NCBI GenBank assembly: GCA_019359285.1
Contig: JAHHHQ010000048.1
Coordinates: 96,325 to 160,324 of the forward strand
DNA length: 64,000 nt
From: Nodosilinea sp. WJT8-NPBG4
GTDB lineage: Bacteria > Cyanobacteriota > Cyanobacteriia > Phormidesmidales > Phormidesmidaceae
Direction: 5' to 3'
Notes under the pieces: generated by a model
The model's database searches: none
What the model saw: the letters and a program-made list of their open reading frames with translations, nothing else
Told to the model about the DNA's origin: nothing
Program-made: the position numbers and the translations under genes
Part shown: piece by piece, positions 42,607 through 52,100 of the stretch
How the letters are laid out: every line of letters starts with the position of its first letter
Position numbering within the stretch: the stretch's first letter is position 1

Positions 42607-43155
42607 CTAGGCACCAGTTTTTTGGAGCTGGAGCGGCAATGGGTCTAAGTTTTCGACGAAAGCTACACCTGAATGATCCTCAGAGGTGGTTGACGGCTCG
42701 GCAATCCCCAGTGCCTGCCGGTTGGTTTCAGCGCAAACTTTCTCATAAAGGCGGCCCAGCTTATCTGCTTTCATCTGCTGAAATTCTTCAGCGGATTCGC
42801 GGTCGGGCCATAACATGTCACATGCACTCAAGAGGCTGCGAAGCGCCTCCGGGGTGCTCGCCGAATTGAGGGAGCTAGGCTGAGCGAAGATGCTCATGGC
42901 CTTGGTTAGCAAAAGCGTGGGTGTCGCGCCTTCTGGCAAAAGTAGAGCAGCGGCTGGGCTGCAGATTAGACCAAGTTGCTCCGACATAATTGAAACATCG
43001 ACGACCTTCTCCATGACGGAGAAGTCGTCGCACTCCTGCAATTCGTGCTGAATGATCGCAGCCGTTAGCTCAGCTGCCTTGTAAAGGGCGATCGCGACCA
43101 TTGCCTCTGCACCCCAAAGTTGGAGTGCCTCATCGTGAATTGTTGCCGCTTCCAT
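42607..43155 (-). CDS. MazG-like (nucleotide pyrophosphohydrolase-like) degenerate protein
   Basis: A 182-residue protein. The first 65 residues follow the pattern of phage-type MazG-like proteins: ALQLWGAEAMVAIALYKAAE then VMEKVVDVSIMSEQLGLI. The metal-binding Glu pairs (ExxE and ExxD) are largely lost (YKAAEL; KVVDV), so the enzyme is probably inactive, or it is a distant relative. The rest (about 70-182) is unrecognised and polar. It lies next to a decayed KHG-motif gene, which also points to phage or plasmid origin. Confidence 0.5.
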   Translation of the reverse strand: MEAATIHDEALQLWGAEAMVAIALYKAAELTAAIIQHELQECDDFSVMEKVVDVSIMSEQLGLICSPAAALLLPEGATPTLLLTKAMSIFAQPSSLNSASTPEALRSLLSACDMLWPDRESAEEFQQMKADKLGRLYEKVCAETNRQALGIAEPSTTSEDHSGVAFVENLDPLPLQLQKTGA

Positions 43156-43259
43156 GACTTGCCTTTAAATGATGATTGCTGCATGGCTGCCGCCGCCTTT
43201 GCGCCCGCCCGGGAATCTCCCTGGGGGCATGGGGCATTTGTACCGGGGTCAACCGTAGC

Positions 43260-43475
43260 CTAAATACTTAAGCCATCGAGCAACCCTCTAAGCTCTCTCA
43301 GCACAGCGTTAAACTGCTGCTGGCGCTCAATAGCTGCTCGCGATCGCTGGCCATGCTTACTAGCATTCTGTGCCACGATGCGCTTACCGCCTTCTGTCTT
43401 GGGGCCGGTCGATCGCTCCCACCGCCTCGACCCTAAGGCAATTTCCCTCTGTAGCTGTCACCTCTCTGGCGTCAC
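43260..43475 (-). pseudogene. Phage/plasmid-type KHG-motif small gene, broken by an in-frame stop
   Basis: On the minus strand a frame from GTG (43475) reads VTPER, then TGA at 43460-43458, then continues open as ALGSRRWERSTGPKTEGGKR with QNASKHG to a TAG at 43262. The STGPKTxxGK...QNAxKHG pattern is well known from small genes on phages and mobile DNA. The internal stop and lack of another start make it a pseudogene. It fills most of the gap between the MazG-like gene and the CheB-CheR fusion. Confidence 0.6.
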
Positions 43476-43553
43476 GGGCTGGCCATACTCTTATCAGTAG
43501 GATGGGTATCTTGCCCGCGCAGGCGAAACACCGGCCCTACAAATTTTCACGAT

Positions 43554-46500
43554 TCACATAGAATTGTTCTGGATTGACATGATTGCTTTGATCAGATCCT
43601 CTGGATCTACAGGTTTTGCAAGATGGCGCTGGAATCCGGCAGCGATCGCCCGTTTTTGAGCTGCCTCATCTGCATAGGCCGTCAGCGCGATGGCGGGAAT
43701 TTGCCCTCCGGCGTCTGCACTCAGCGATCGCACTTGCTGAATCAACCAATAGCCATCTTTCTCGGGCATGCCAATATCGCAAATCAGCACGTTGTACTGG
43801 TTGGGATTGTCCTTCAGCGCAGCTAGAGCGTCTTGGGCAGAGGTCACGGTTAGCACCTTAGCCCCATAATTTCCTAGCACAAAATTGAATAGCTCAAGCG
43901 TGTCAGTTTCGTCATCAACTGCCAAAATTTGCAGGCCTTCTATTGATGCAGCCAGGTCGCTGGAACGCTCCAATGCAGGCGACTCTAAATCACTGGATGG
44001 CGGCAGGGATGGCCCGCCCAGCGGCAGCCTAACGATGAACGTTGCGCCTTGCCCTTCACCAGGGCTGGTGGCTTGCATGGTGCCGCCGTGCAGTTCTACC
44101 AGGTGCTGGGCGATCGCGAGCCCTAGGCCCAGACCGGGCTTCGCTTTGGTGGTGCTAGAGTCGCCCTGACGGAAGCGCTCAAAAATATGCGGCAATAAAT
44201 CGGCTGAAATTCCCTGCCCGGTGTCAGTAACCTGAATTTGAACCTGCCCCTGCACCCGCTCTAGCGTGATTTTAATGCGCCCGGCGGGCGGCGTAAATTT
44301 AATGGCGTTTGACAGCAAATTCCAAAAGACTTGCTGCAATCGATCGGCATCACCAACCACCGTTTCAGCCTTTAGCTGAGCAGTGATTTCGATATTTTTG
44401 GCCTCGGCTGAGAGTTGAACGGTCTCGATCGCCGCCTGCACCACTGAGCACAGATCGACCGGAGCCGGACGAAGATTGAGCCTGCCGCTAACAATTCGAG
44501 AGGTATCTAAAATATCTTCAATCAGTTGGGATTGCGCCCTGGCATTGCGCTCAATCGTCTCTAAAGCACGAGTAACAGTCTTTTCGTCGAGGGTGCGAGC
44601 GCGGAGCTGCTGCGCCCAGCCCAATATAGCGTTGAGGGGATTGCGAAGTTCGTGGGAGAGGTTTGAGAGGAACTCATCTTTGGCTAGGCTGGCCGTTTCT
44701 GCCTGCTGACGGGCGGCCTGTTCTTGGGCGAGGAGCTGCGATCGCTCGGCTTCAAACTGCTGGCGCTCGGTAATGTCTTCAATGGCGAGCAAAACCATGG
44801 CAGTCTCATCGTCACGTTGTAGCTTGCAGGCATTGAGCAGCAGCGTTTTTTGCCCAATTGGCTCAGACCAATACTCCATCTCAAAATTTTGCAGCCGACT
44901 ATTATTGCTGAGCACGTCTTCTAAACGCGATCGCAGTTGGGGGCTATTCCACTGGCCATTGCTAATCTCGACTATGGAAGATCGCACAACCTTTGATGCT
45001 GACGTCTGAAACACTTCATGGAACGAGCGATTCACCATATCCACTCGCAGATCGGCATCCAGCACGACTAACGGAATTGGCACCGTCTCAATGATCGCTT
45101 CTGCATAGTCACGGGCCGCCTCTAAGGTAGCAGCGTGGCGCTTGAGCGCGTTGATGTCGAGAAAGACCATGGTCAATCCGTCAATTTGGTTTTCTGTCGT
45201 GCGATAGGGACGAATTCGCAGAGAATACCAATGGCCTGTTTGGGTTTGAATTTCCTGTTCTTTAGTGTTGAGCGTCTCCAGCACCTCTAACGCCATAGAC
45301 TCTAAGCTCGAAGCCTCAAAACCGGTGCGGAGGTCACTAAATGGTCTGCCGATATCGCTAGGAATAAAGTTAAACAGACGCTGCGCTGGAAGCGTAAGTC
45401 GGCGAATTTTTAACTCGTTAGTGAGCATTACAATCGGCACATTGATGCTGTCAACAAAGTTGTTGATATCACTATTGTCTCGACTTTGTTGCAGGTTGCG
45501 GCTGCGAAGTTCGTCGTTGGTGGTAGTGAGTTCTTCGTTAGCGGCTTGAATCTCTTCTTTGGCCGTTTGAAGTTCTTCGTTGGTGCTTTGCAACTCCTCG
45601 TTGCTCGACAGGATTTCTTCATTGGCCACTCGCAGATTTTGGTTGAGGTAGCTGTGTTCTTGAATTACCGCCTGCAAATGCGCCTGCGCCGCAAGTTCTC
45701 GCTGGGTCGCAGCGAACAGGGCTTGACGAAGCTGCAGTATTTCACGCTCTAGGTCTTCCGGTTCCTGACGCTCATCCGATGCCGCCGAGGAGGGGGTAGC
45801 CGACAGCAAAGCCGCTTCAAAGATCACCAAAAAATAAACTGTGGATGCGATGGTCGACTGGAATGGAATCACTTCTAGATTGAGGCAAGCTGAGTTCCCA
45901 CCAGATTCCATCTGAATCTGGTCTTGTCGAACCGCAATGTTTTGAGTTTGAGCTTGGTGAATGGCGGTGCGCAGGGGCTGTATCAACCCTTCTCGGGCCA
46001 TCATCATCACGTTTAGGTCAGTGGTGCCGGTGGGGAGCTTCAGATAGGGGTCGGTGTCGCCGCGCAGGTGGAGAATCTGCATCTGGTCGTTGATAATCAC
46101 AGACACTGGGGCGTAGCGAGCGGCGATGAGCTGGTCAACCTCTCGCACTAGATCAAAATTATTGGCGATGGTTTCACTGACTCGCTGCTGGCTCGCGCCG
46201 CCGACAGCGGGGAAAGCACTGGCTGTGAATGAAAACAGGGGACGAGTCAAGGTCGGCTTGCGCGCATAAATTTTGGCGGCCTCGTGGACCGACGTAAACA
46301 GGTCTGAGGTGGTCTTGACGCCTTCGGACGTGCCCAGCATGAGAAAGCCGCCGGGGTTGAGACTGTAGTGAAATAGATCGATGATGCGCTCTTGCAGCGG
46401 ACTTGATAAATAAATCAGCACGTTGCGACAGCTAACTAGGTCAAGATCAGAGAATGGCGGATCGCTGCCTAAATTGTGCTGGGCAAAGATACAGAGTTCA

Positions 46501-47696
46501 CGGATAGCGCTGCTAATTTGGTACCCTCCGGTTGCCAGCGGACAGAAAAAGTGGCTGAGCCGCTCGGGCGAGACGCCTTCCATTTGGCTTTCTAAGTAGA
46601 CGCCTGCCCTAGCTTTGGCGATCGCGGTAGCGCTGATGTCAGTGGCAAAGATCTTAATTGGCGGGATGGTGGCGCGATCGCTAAAAAACTCTAGTAAGCA
46701 AATGGCGATCGAGTAAACTTCTTCACCCGTCGAGCACCCCGCCACCCAGATGCGAATCGGAGTGTCTGCGGTTTTGTTTTGGCTAATTGCCGGGAAAACC
46801 TGTGCTTTTAGATGCTCAAAGGTATCTGGGTCTCGGAAGAAACTCGTGACGTGGATCAAAATTTCGTCGTGTAGGGCCTGAACCTCACCTGGGTGCTCTT
46901 GCAGGTGCTGAGCATAGTCCTCCAGGGTTTCGAACTTGTACAACAGCATCCGGCGCTGCATGCGGCGATCGATCGTCTTAGATTTGTAAAGCGTGAAGTC
47001 AACGCCCGTCGTCGTTCGCAGCAGCGCAAAAATGGTGGTCAGGGCATCGTCTGCCTTGGGCAGCTCCTTCAGGGCCTGAAGCGGCTCTGAGGTAGCCAAC
47101 AGAGGGCTGCGGCTGATGCTGACCAACGTTGCGGCGATCGCCTCGGGCGGCAGCACAAAATCAACGTGTCCGGTGGCAACGGCCGTATTTGGCATACTGT
47201 CAAATCTTGCGGTGTCTTCGCACTGGGCAAAGGTCACACCGCCCGCCACCTTAATCGCTTTTAACCCCTGCGAACCGTCGCCATCCATGCCCGACAGCAC
47301 GACTGCGATCGCTTTGTTTCCCCAATCCGCTGCCAAAGACTTAAAAAACACATCCCCCGGCATATATTTGCCGTGGATTTTCTGGCGCTCCGTTAGACAA
47401 AAAACCCCATCCACCAACGTCATCTGAGCGTTGGGCGGAATCACGTAAATCTGGTTGGGCTCGACCGCCATCCGGTCTGATACCTGCTGCACCGCCATTG
47501 GGGTTGCTCTGCCTACGATTTCAGCTAGCTGGCTCTTATGGTCGGGAGCTAAATGCTGAATCAGCACAAAGGCCATGCCCGTGTCGGCTGGCAAGTTAGA
47601 GATCAGGTTTATGAATGCTTCCAGTCCACCTGCAGAAGCGGCTAGCCCCACAATCGGAAACGGCGCGTCGGTTCTAACTGAAGGCTTTGGATCCAT
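43554..47696 (-). CDS. CheB-CheR-PAS-histidine kinase-receiver fusion
   Basis: A 1380-residue protein. CheB methylesterase (about 12-195) has the triad in GLAASAGGLEAF, IQHLAPDH and LSGMDGDG. CheR methyltransferase (about 215-480) has RRMQRRM and the SAM loop WVAGCSTGEEVYS. A Glu/Gln-rich coiled coil follows (about 650-740, ANEEILSSNEELQSTNEELQ), then two PAS domains, HisKA (LSHELRNPLNAILGW), ATPase (GLGLGLAIAQHL) and a receiver (VDDETDTLELF; CDIGMPEKDGY). Such fusions occur outside chemotaxis operons. No methyl-accepting protein is adjacent. Its role as a stress or surface signalling hub is inferred only. Confidence 0.93.
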   Translation of the reverse strand: MDPKPSVRTDAPFPIVGLAASAGGLEAFINLISNLPADTGMAFVLIQHLAPDHKSQLAEIVGRATPMAVQQVSDRMAVEPNQIYVIPPNAQMTLVDGVFCLTERQKIHGKYMPGDVFFKSLAADWGNKAIAVVLSGMDGDGSQGLKAIKVAGGVTFAQCEDTARFDSMPNTAVATGHVDFVLPPEAIAATLVSISRSPLLATSEPLQALKELPKADDALTTIFALLRTTTGVDFTLYKSKTIDRRMQRRMLLYKFETLEDYAQHLQEHPGEVQALHDEILIHVTSFFRDPDTFEHLKAQVFPAISQNKTADTPIRIWVAGCSTGEEVYSIAICLLEFFSDRATIPPIKIFATDISATAIAKARAGVYLESQMEGVSPERLSHFFCPLATGGYQISSAIRELCIFAQHNLGSDPPFSDLDLVSCRNVLIYLSSPLQERIIDLFHYSLNPGGFLMLGTSEGVKTTSDLFTSVHEAAKIYARKPTLTRPLFSFTASAFPAVGGASQQRVSETIANNFDLVREVDQLIAARYAPVSVIINDQMQILHLRGDTDPYLKLPTGTTDLNVMMMAREGLIQPLRTAIHQAQTQNIAVRQDQIQMESGGNSACLNLEVIPFQSTIASTVYFLVIFEAALLSATPSSAASDERQEPEDLEREILQLRQALFAATQRELAAQAHLQAVIQEHSYLNQNLRVANEEILSSNEELQSTNEELQTAKEEIQAANEELTTTNDELRSRNLQQSRDNSDINNFVDSINVPIVMLTNELKIRRLTLPAQRLFNFIPSDIGRPFSDLRTGFEASSLESMALEVLETLNTKEQEIQTQTGHWYSLRIRPYRTTENQIDGLTMVFLDINALKRHAATLEAARDYAEAIIETVPIPLVVLDADLRVDMVNRSFHEVFQTSASKVVRSSIVEISNGQWNSPQLRSRLEDVLSNNSRLQNFEMEYWSEPIGQKTLLLNACKLQRDDETAMVLLAIEDITERQQFEAERSQLLAQEQAARQQAETASLAKDEFLSNLSHELRNPLNAILGWAQQLRARTLDEKTVTRALETIERNARAQSQLIEDILDTSRIVSGRLNLRPAPVDLCSVVQAAIETVQLSAEAKNIEITAQLKAETVVGDADRLQQVFWNLLSNAIKFTPPAGRIKITLERVQGQVQIQVTDTGQGISADLLPHIFERFRQGDSSTTKAKPGLGLGLAIAQHLVELHGGTMQATSPGEGQGATFIVRLPLGGPSLPPSSDLESPALERSSDLAASIEGLQILAVDDETDTLELFNFVLGNYGAKVLTVTSAQDALAALKDNPNQYNVLICDIGMPEKDGYWLIQQVRSLSADAGGQIPAIALTAYADEAAQKRAIAAGFQRHLAKPVDPEDLIKAIMSIQNNSM

Positions 47697-47795
47697 GGAA
47701 GCAGAAATGATGCACTAAGTATTTTTTTAAGAGAAGTGACCAATAATACAAGCATGCCAGTTTTTCAGAACTAAGCCTGTTCTGAAGCGCTATAT

Positions 47796-47844
47796 CCACC
47801 ATCTATACAGTGGTGCCAGGCAAGCACCACTGTATAGATGGTGG
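47796..47844. repeat. Long perfect hairpin, 21-bp arms and 7-base loop
   Basis: CCACCATCTATACAGTGGTG plus C (47796-47816) pairs without error with 47824-47844. No T run follows on either side. It lies about 100 bases upstream of the CheB-CheR start, so it is not a normal terminator. It may be a mobile repeat or a structured leader. Confidence 0.75.
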
Positions 47845-48328
47845 AGTTTCAACACATCTCTCTTTTGAGATGAAAATATTTGGGGCATCAGCTACGCTTT
47901 ATGTCGTCAAGGGCACGGCTGATGCCAACCTCAAGATTATGAAGGCTCCAGCGCTTGGGAGTAGCCCCGATCAGGCCATGTGGCCCAGGCTAGTTGCCCC
48001 GCGCCCCAGAGCAGCATCACAATCTCTCTTGGCAGCTCTTTCGTGAAACGTTCCAAATTTGCCTACCACTGTGCTGGACAATCGCCACTTGGCTATGTCA
48101 GGACCTCTGGGTATAGGCGTGTGGCAAGCTAGCTCGGCTGATTGCGCGCCCAGGCAACTACTCAACCCACCAGCCTTCCGTTTTGAATCCGGGTTGTGCG
48201 ATTCGGATTTGGTATCAGGTCAGTAGCTGATGATTTTGTTGATCACGGGTGCTTCCGACCTAATTTGGAGCGCAGCTGAAGCAATGGTCACAATTTGGAG
48301 CTGCTAGCGCGATCGCAGTTATATAAAA

Positions 48329-48361
48329 CCGATGCCCTAACTACTGTGGTTAGGGCATCGG
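48329..48361 (-). terminator. Terminator downstream of the HAD gene
   Basis: A 13-bp perfect stem (CCGATGCCCTAAC with its complement) has a 7-base loop. Read on the minus strand it is followed by TTTTATAT. It is about 140 bases past the HAD stop codon. Confidence 0.7.
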
Positions 48362-48503
48362 CTAAATTCACAACTTTCCCTCTCGGTATCGTCAGCTCAG
48401 AAATTCCAGCCCTCGGGCGGCAAGAACGCCTGCGATCGCGCCGCCCAATTCAGGAGGATACGAAATGGCCTAACCATTCTAGTAATGGCTATAACAACGC
48501 TCG

Positions 48504-49025
48504 TTAAAGACGCTCAGTAATGGATTGGCGCTGCCTAATCCAATCTTCTGCCCATTGAAACTGTACTCTAGCGCGTTTGGCTGCTGTCTCATCTTCGGGG
48601 CGATCGCCCACGTAGCAGGTATTTTGAGCGCTCTGTTGATGCCGGGCGATCGCCAGCAGCAGCATGCCTGCCCCCGGTTTTCGGAACTGCCCCGACCAAT
48701 GGGTTTTACTATGGTTATGGGCATTGTGAGCCGTCACTCGAAAACACTTTTTGCCGGCAAAGTCGGGGCAAAAGTAAATTTCTTTGAGCTGGGGAAATAG
48801 CTCCAGGGTGTATTGCTGTTCTTCGACGCAGGTTTGCATCGATTTATGCCCTGCCCCAACCCCGCCCTGGTTCGTAATACCCACAACAATCCAATCTTCG
48901 GTGTAGGACTGCAACGCGCGATCGGCTCCAGCAATGATGGCCTGATCTTTGGGATGCTGAAAATACTGCTCCTCACTCAGGGGCTTTCGAATTGTGCCGT
49001 CGAGATCTACCAGTAAAAGAGCCAT
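48504..49025 (-). CDS. HAD-IIIA-type phosphatase
   Basis: A 173-residue protein with all HAD motifs: LVDLDGT (nucleophile and acid Asp), GITNQGG, RKPGAGM (Lys) and VGDRPEDE. Cys and His residues between motifs I and II recall the zinc loop of GmhB/HisB-type enzymes but do not form a full set. The substrate may be a sugar phosphate, nucleotide or polynucleotide 3'-phosphate. It lies between two related gene ends (48413-48439 and 49192-49218), suggesting it was inserted there. Confidence 0.85.
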   Translation of the reverse strand: MALLLVDLDGTIRKPLSEEQYFQHPKDQAIIAGADRALQSYTEDWIVVGITNQGGVGAGHKSMQTCVEEQQYTLELFPQLKEIYFCPDFAGKKCFRVTAHNAHNHSKTHWSGQFRKPGAGMLLLAIARHQQSAQNTCYVGDRPEDETAAKRARVQFQWAEDWIRQRQSITERL

Positions 49026-49105
49026 CGTTTTGCCTACTGCTCAAAGAACTATCGGCTTACCGCAGCGAAGGGATTTTGCTGTCGTAAAAAACGCGAGCAG
49101 AGAGG

Positions 49106-49160
49106 GAAGGGCTTAGGGTGTCAGGCTTTGCTACCTTGCGCCTAACACCCTAAGCCCTTC
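49106..49160 (-). terminator. Hairpin after the 1009-residue membrane protein gene
   Basis: A 16-bp perfect stem, GAAGGGCTTAGGGTGT (49106-49121) with 49145-49160, is extended by AGGC/GCCT in the loop. A T-rich stretch follows on the minus strand near 49092-49086. It directly follows the stop codon at 49171. Confidence 0.75.
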
Positions 49161-49170
49161 TCCCCCGCCA

Positions 49171-52100
49171 CTAGCTGAAGACCCTGAACCCTCCGGCAGC
49201 GAGAACGCCTGCGATCGCAGCCGTGGCCATTGAGGTGATCGCTGTGCCAAACAGCCACCAGGCGGCGGTGGCAGCCGTTTTGCGAACCTCTTTCATCTGC
49301 TCTTTGGCTTCGTGCTTGAGGGCGCTAATCCGCTTTTCAGCTTCTTCCTGGAGCCGCTGAGCCCGATGCAGGGCGCTGTCGCGGGCGGCTTCGATCTGGT
49401 CGATCACTCGGTTGACCTGCTCCTCAGAGATATCGGTGCGGGTGCTGAGCAGGGCGGTCAAGGTCTCGCGATCGAACTGGCCCAAGCGCTGGGTGAGGGC
49501 CTCAAAGCCAGCCTCAGGATCGTTAAACAGGGTGCTCATATCGCGCTTGATCGCGTCGTAGTTGAGCTCGGGTCGGTCGAGGGCGTCGAAGTAGCCGCGC
49601 AGACGGTCAACCAAATTCTGGGCAGTAGACTGCACCGTATCTTGCACCTGATCTTTGACCTGCTGGGCCTGGCGCAAAATGTCGTACCGCACGGCCTCTA
49701 CCTGGTCGATCATCTGGTTGGCCTGCTGCTCAGAGATGTCGTCGCGCTGGGTGAGCAGGGCGACGAGGGTGCCGCGATCGATCTGAGGGAGGCGCTCTTG
49801 CCACTGCTCCAAACCTTCGCGGGGCTGGCTCAGCAGCAGGCGCAGATCGCGCTCCATGGCCTCGGGGTTGAGTTCCTCGCGATCGGTGTTTTTGAGGTAC
49901 TCGGTCAAGGTGGTTTGCACGTCTTGCACCTGGTCGCGGGCGCGGGTGGCTAAGCGCTGGGGCGCTTTGACCACGGCGCGGGCGCTGTCTAGCACCAGGT
50001 CGATCGCCTGGTTGACCTGGTACTCGCTCAGCCCCTGCTGGCTGAGTAGGCGGGCCAGGGTGTCGCGATCGACCCGGGCCAGCCGTCGTCGCAGCGCCGA
50101 GCTACCGGCCTGGGGTGACTGCAAAAGCTGCTGCAAATCGTGGCGAATGCCGTCGGGGTCGAGTTCATCGAGGTTGGTATTGCGCAGGTAGTCGGCAATT
50201 TGGCTGACCAGCCGATCGATCTGGTCCTGGGCTTGGCCCGCCAAATCCTGGGGCGCGTGGACGATACTGTGACGCACCGACTCAAACTGGTCAACAATGT
50301 GATGCACCTGCTCCTGGCTGAGATCTTCTCGCTGGGCCAGCATCTGCTCTAGACTGTCGCGGTCTAGCTGGCCCAGCCCGGCGCGGGCCACCAGCAGCCC
50401 CGACTCGGGCAGGTTGACCAACCGCTCCAGGTTTTGCTGAATTTGCTCCTGCGAAAGATCTGTGGGGTTGGTTTCTCGCAGATAGGTCTCGATCTGGCCG
50501 CGAAACTCACCGGCTTGGTGCTGCATCTGGCTCCACTGCTCCTGGGACTGGTTCAAGATGCGATCGCGGGCCTGTTCTAATGCGTCTAGCAGGGGCTCGA
50601 TCTCGTTTTCGTCGAGGTCTTGCCGGCCGCTCAGCAACATCTGCCTGAGGGTATCACGGTCAAACTGCACTAAGCGGTTGCCCACGGTTTCATAGCTAGA
50701 TTCAGGGTCAGCTAGCAGTGCCGGAAAGTCTTGGGCGATGCGATCGCTCGCCAGCGCCTCCTTAGGCGCAGAGCTGAGGTAGGTCTCCACCTGCTGCCGC
50801 AGGTCGTGGCGATTGCTCTCCTCCTCGGCGTCGCGCACCTGGCTCAACACCTCCTGCCGAATCAGCTCTAGCTGGTCGGCCAAGTCATTGATGCGGCTGT
50901 CGTCGAGCCCATCGCGGCGCTGTAGCACCGAGACGAAATAGCGCCGATTCAAGGGCTCAATTTGCTGGCGCACCAGCCCGGCATCGGCATTGGGGTCACA
51001 CAGCACTTCGCGAAATCCGCTGTCTAAATTTTCAGACCGCAAATACCAGGAGGGCGACTTCAGCAGGTAGTTCTCGATATCGGTGCGCAGCAGCGAAAAG
51101 GTGCCGGGCGCATTGAGGCGATCGGCGGCTCGACTGGCCTGATTAGAGGCCTGTTGCCCTAGCGAGCTGAGCTGCTGACCAATCTGCTCCACATCCACAT
51201 CGGATAGATCGACCCGCTGGGCCACGGTAGAAACCAGGGCATTCACCGCCTGCCCCACCACCTGCTGCTGTAGCCCATTGCCCGACTGCGCCTGCAAGGT
51301 GCGGTTGAGCTGGTTAACCACATCCTGGAGCTTGCCCGACTTCAGCTCTTCGGGAGCCGCCGACTGGGCGAGGCGAATTAATCCCGAGGTCAACCCACCC
51401 GGTGCCGCCGCCTGAGCTACCTCCGACGCAATATTGGCTAGGTTTAGACCGTTCCCTCCGCCGTTCTCCGGCGATGAGGGCTGAGCGGCATTTTTCAACA
51501 AGTCTAGAATCTGCTGATTCATGCCTCCCAGCTCCGAGCCGGGCAGCCGCAGCTTTTTAAGGTAGTCGGCCACGTTTTCCCGCAGGCGATCGGGGGCCAT
51601 GTCTGAACTCAGCTCAGACTTGAGCTGTTGGGTTACGGCTTCTACAGACGCTTCTACCGTATTGACAATCTGAGAATTGACGGCACTGCCGCCGAGGGCC
51701 GTTGCCACCGTGCCGACCACCCCCTGCACCCCAGCGCTAGCAGTGCTGCCTGCGGCGCTGAGCGCTGAGCCCACCGTGCGCGAGCCAGCCCACAGCAGCA
51801 GCAGAAAGTAGGCCGACCAAATCACCACGCCGACAATGGCCCCCAGCTGTAAGCTTTGAATCAGGGTGAGCTTGACCGCCAAAAAGCAGGCGGTGAAAAG
51901 GGCGGCATTGACCGTAAACAGCATCCAGCCCCCGACTTTAGATTCCATGCTGCGAGCCTGCTTGCCCCAGCTCTTGGCCTCGTCTTCTTCGAAGGGGTCG
52001 ACCTCGCTAGAGATGCCGGCCGCCACGGTCAGGTTGGTCAACAAAAACTGGAAGGCGAAGGCCATTACCAGCCCAGCAATGAGGGCAATAAAGAACTGTG

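Larger units (their letters stand above)
47697..48503. other. 807-base gene-free region with hairpins and a gene-end duplicate
   Basis: It contains a 49-base hairpin (47796-47844), a terminator (48329-48361), and a 27-base near copy (48413-48439) of the 3' end of the large membrane-protein gene. On the minus strand this copy reads GGAIAGVLAARGLEFLS then stop, against AAIAGVLAAGGFRVFS in the intact gene. Otherwise no gene is visible. Confidence 0.6.

Noticed and set aside
49312..49953. 213-residue plus-strand frame inside the large membrane-protein gene
   Set aside because: It is the antisense of the tandem repeats. Its Leu/Val-rich repetition mirrors the sense repeats.
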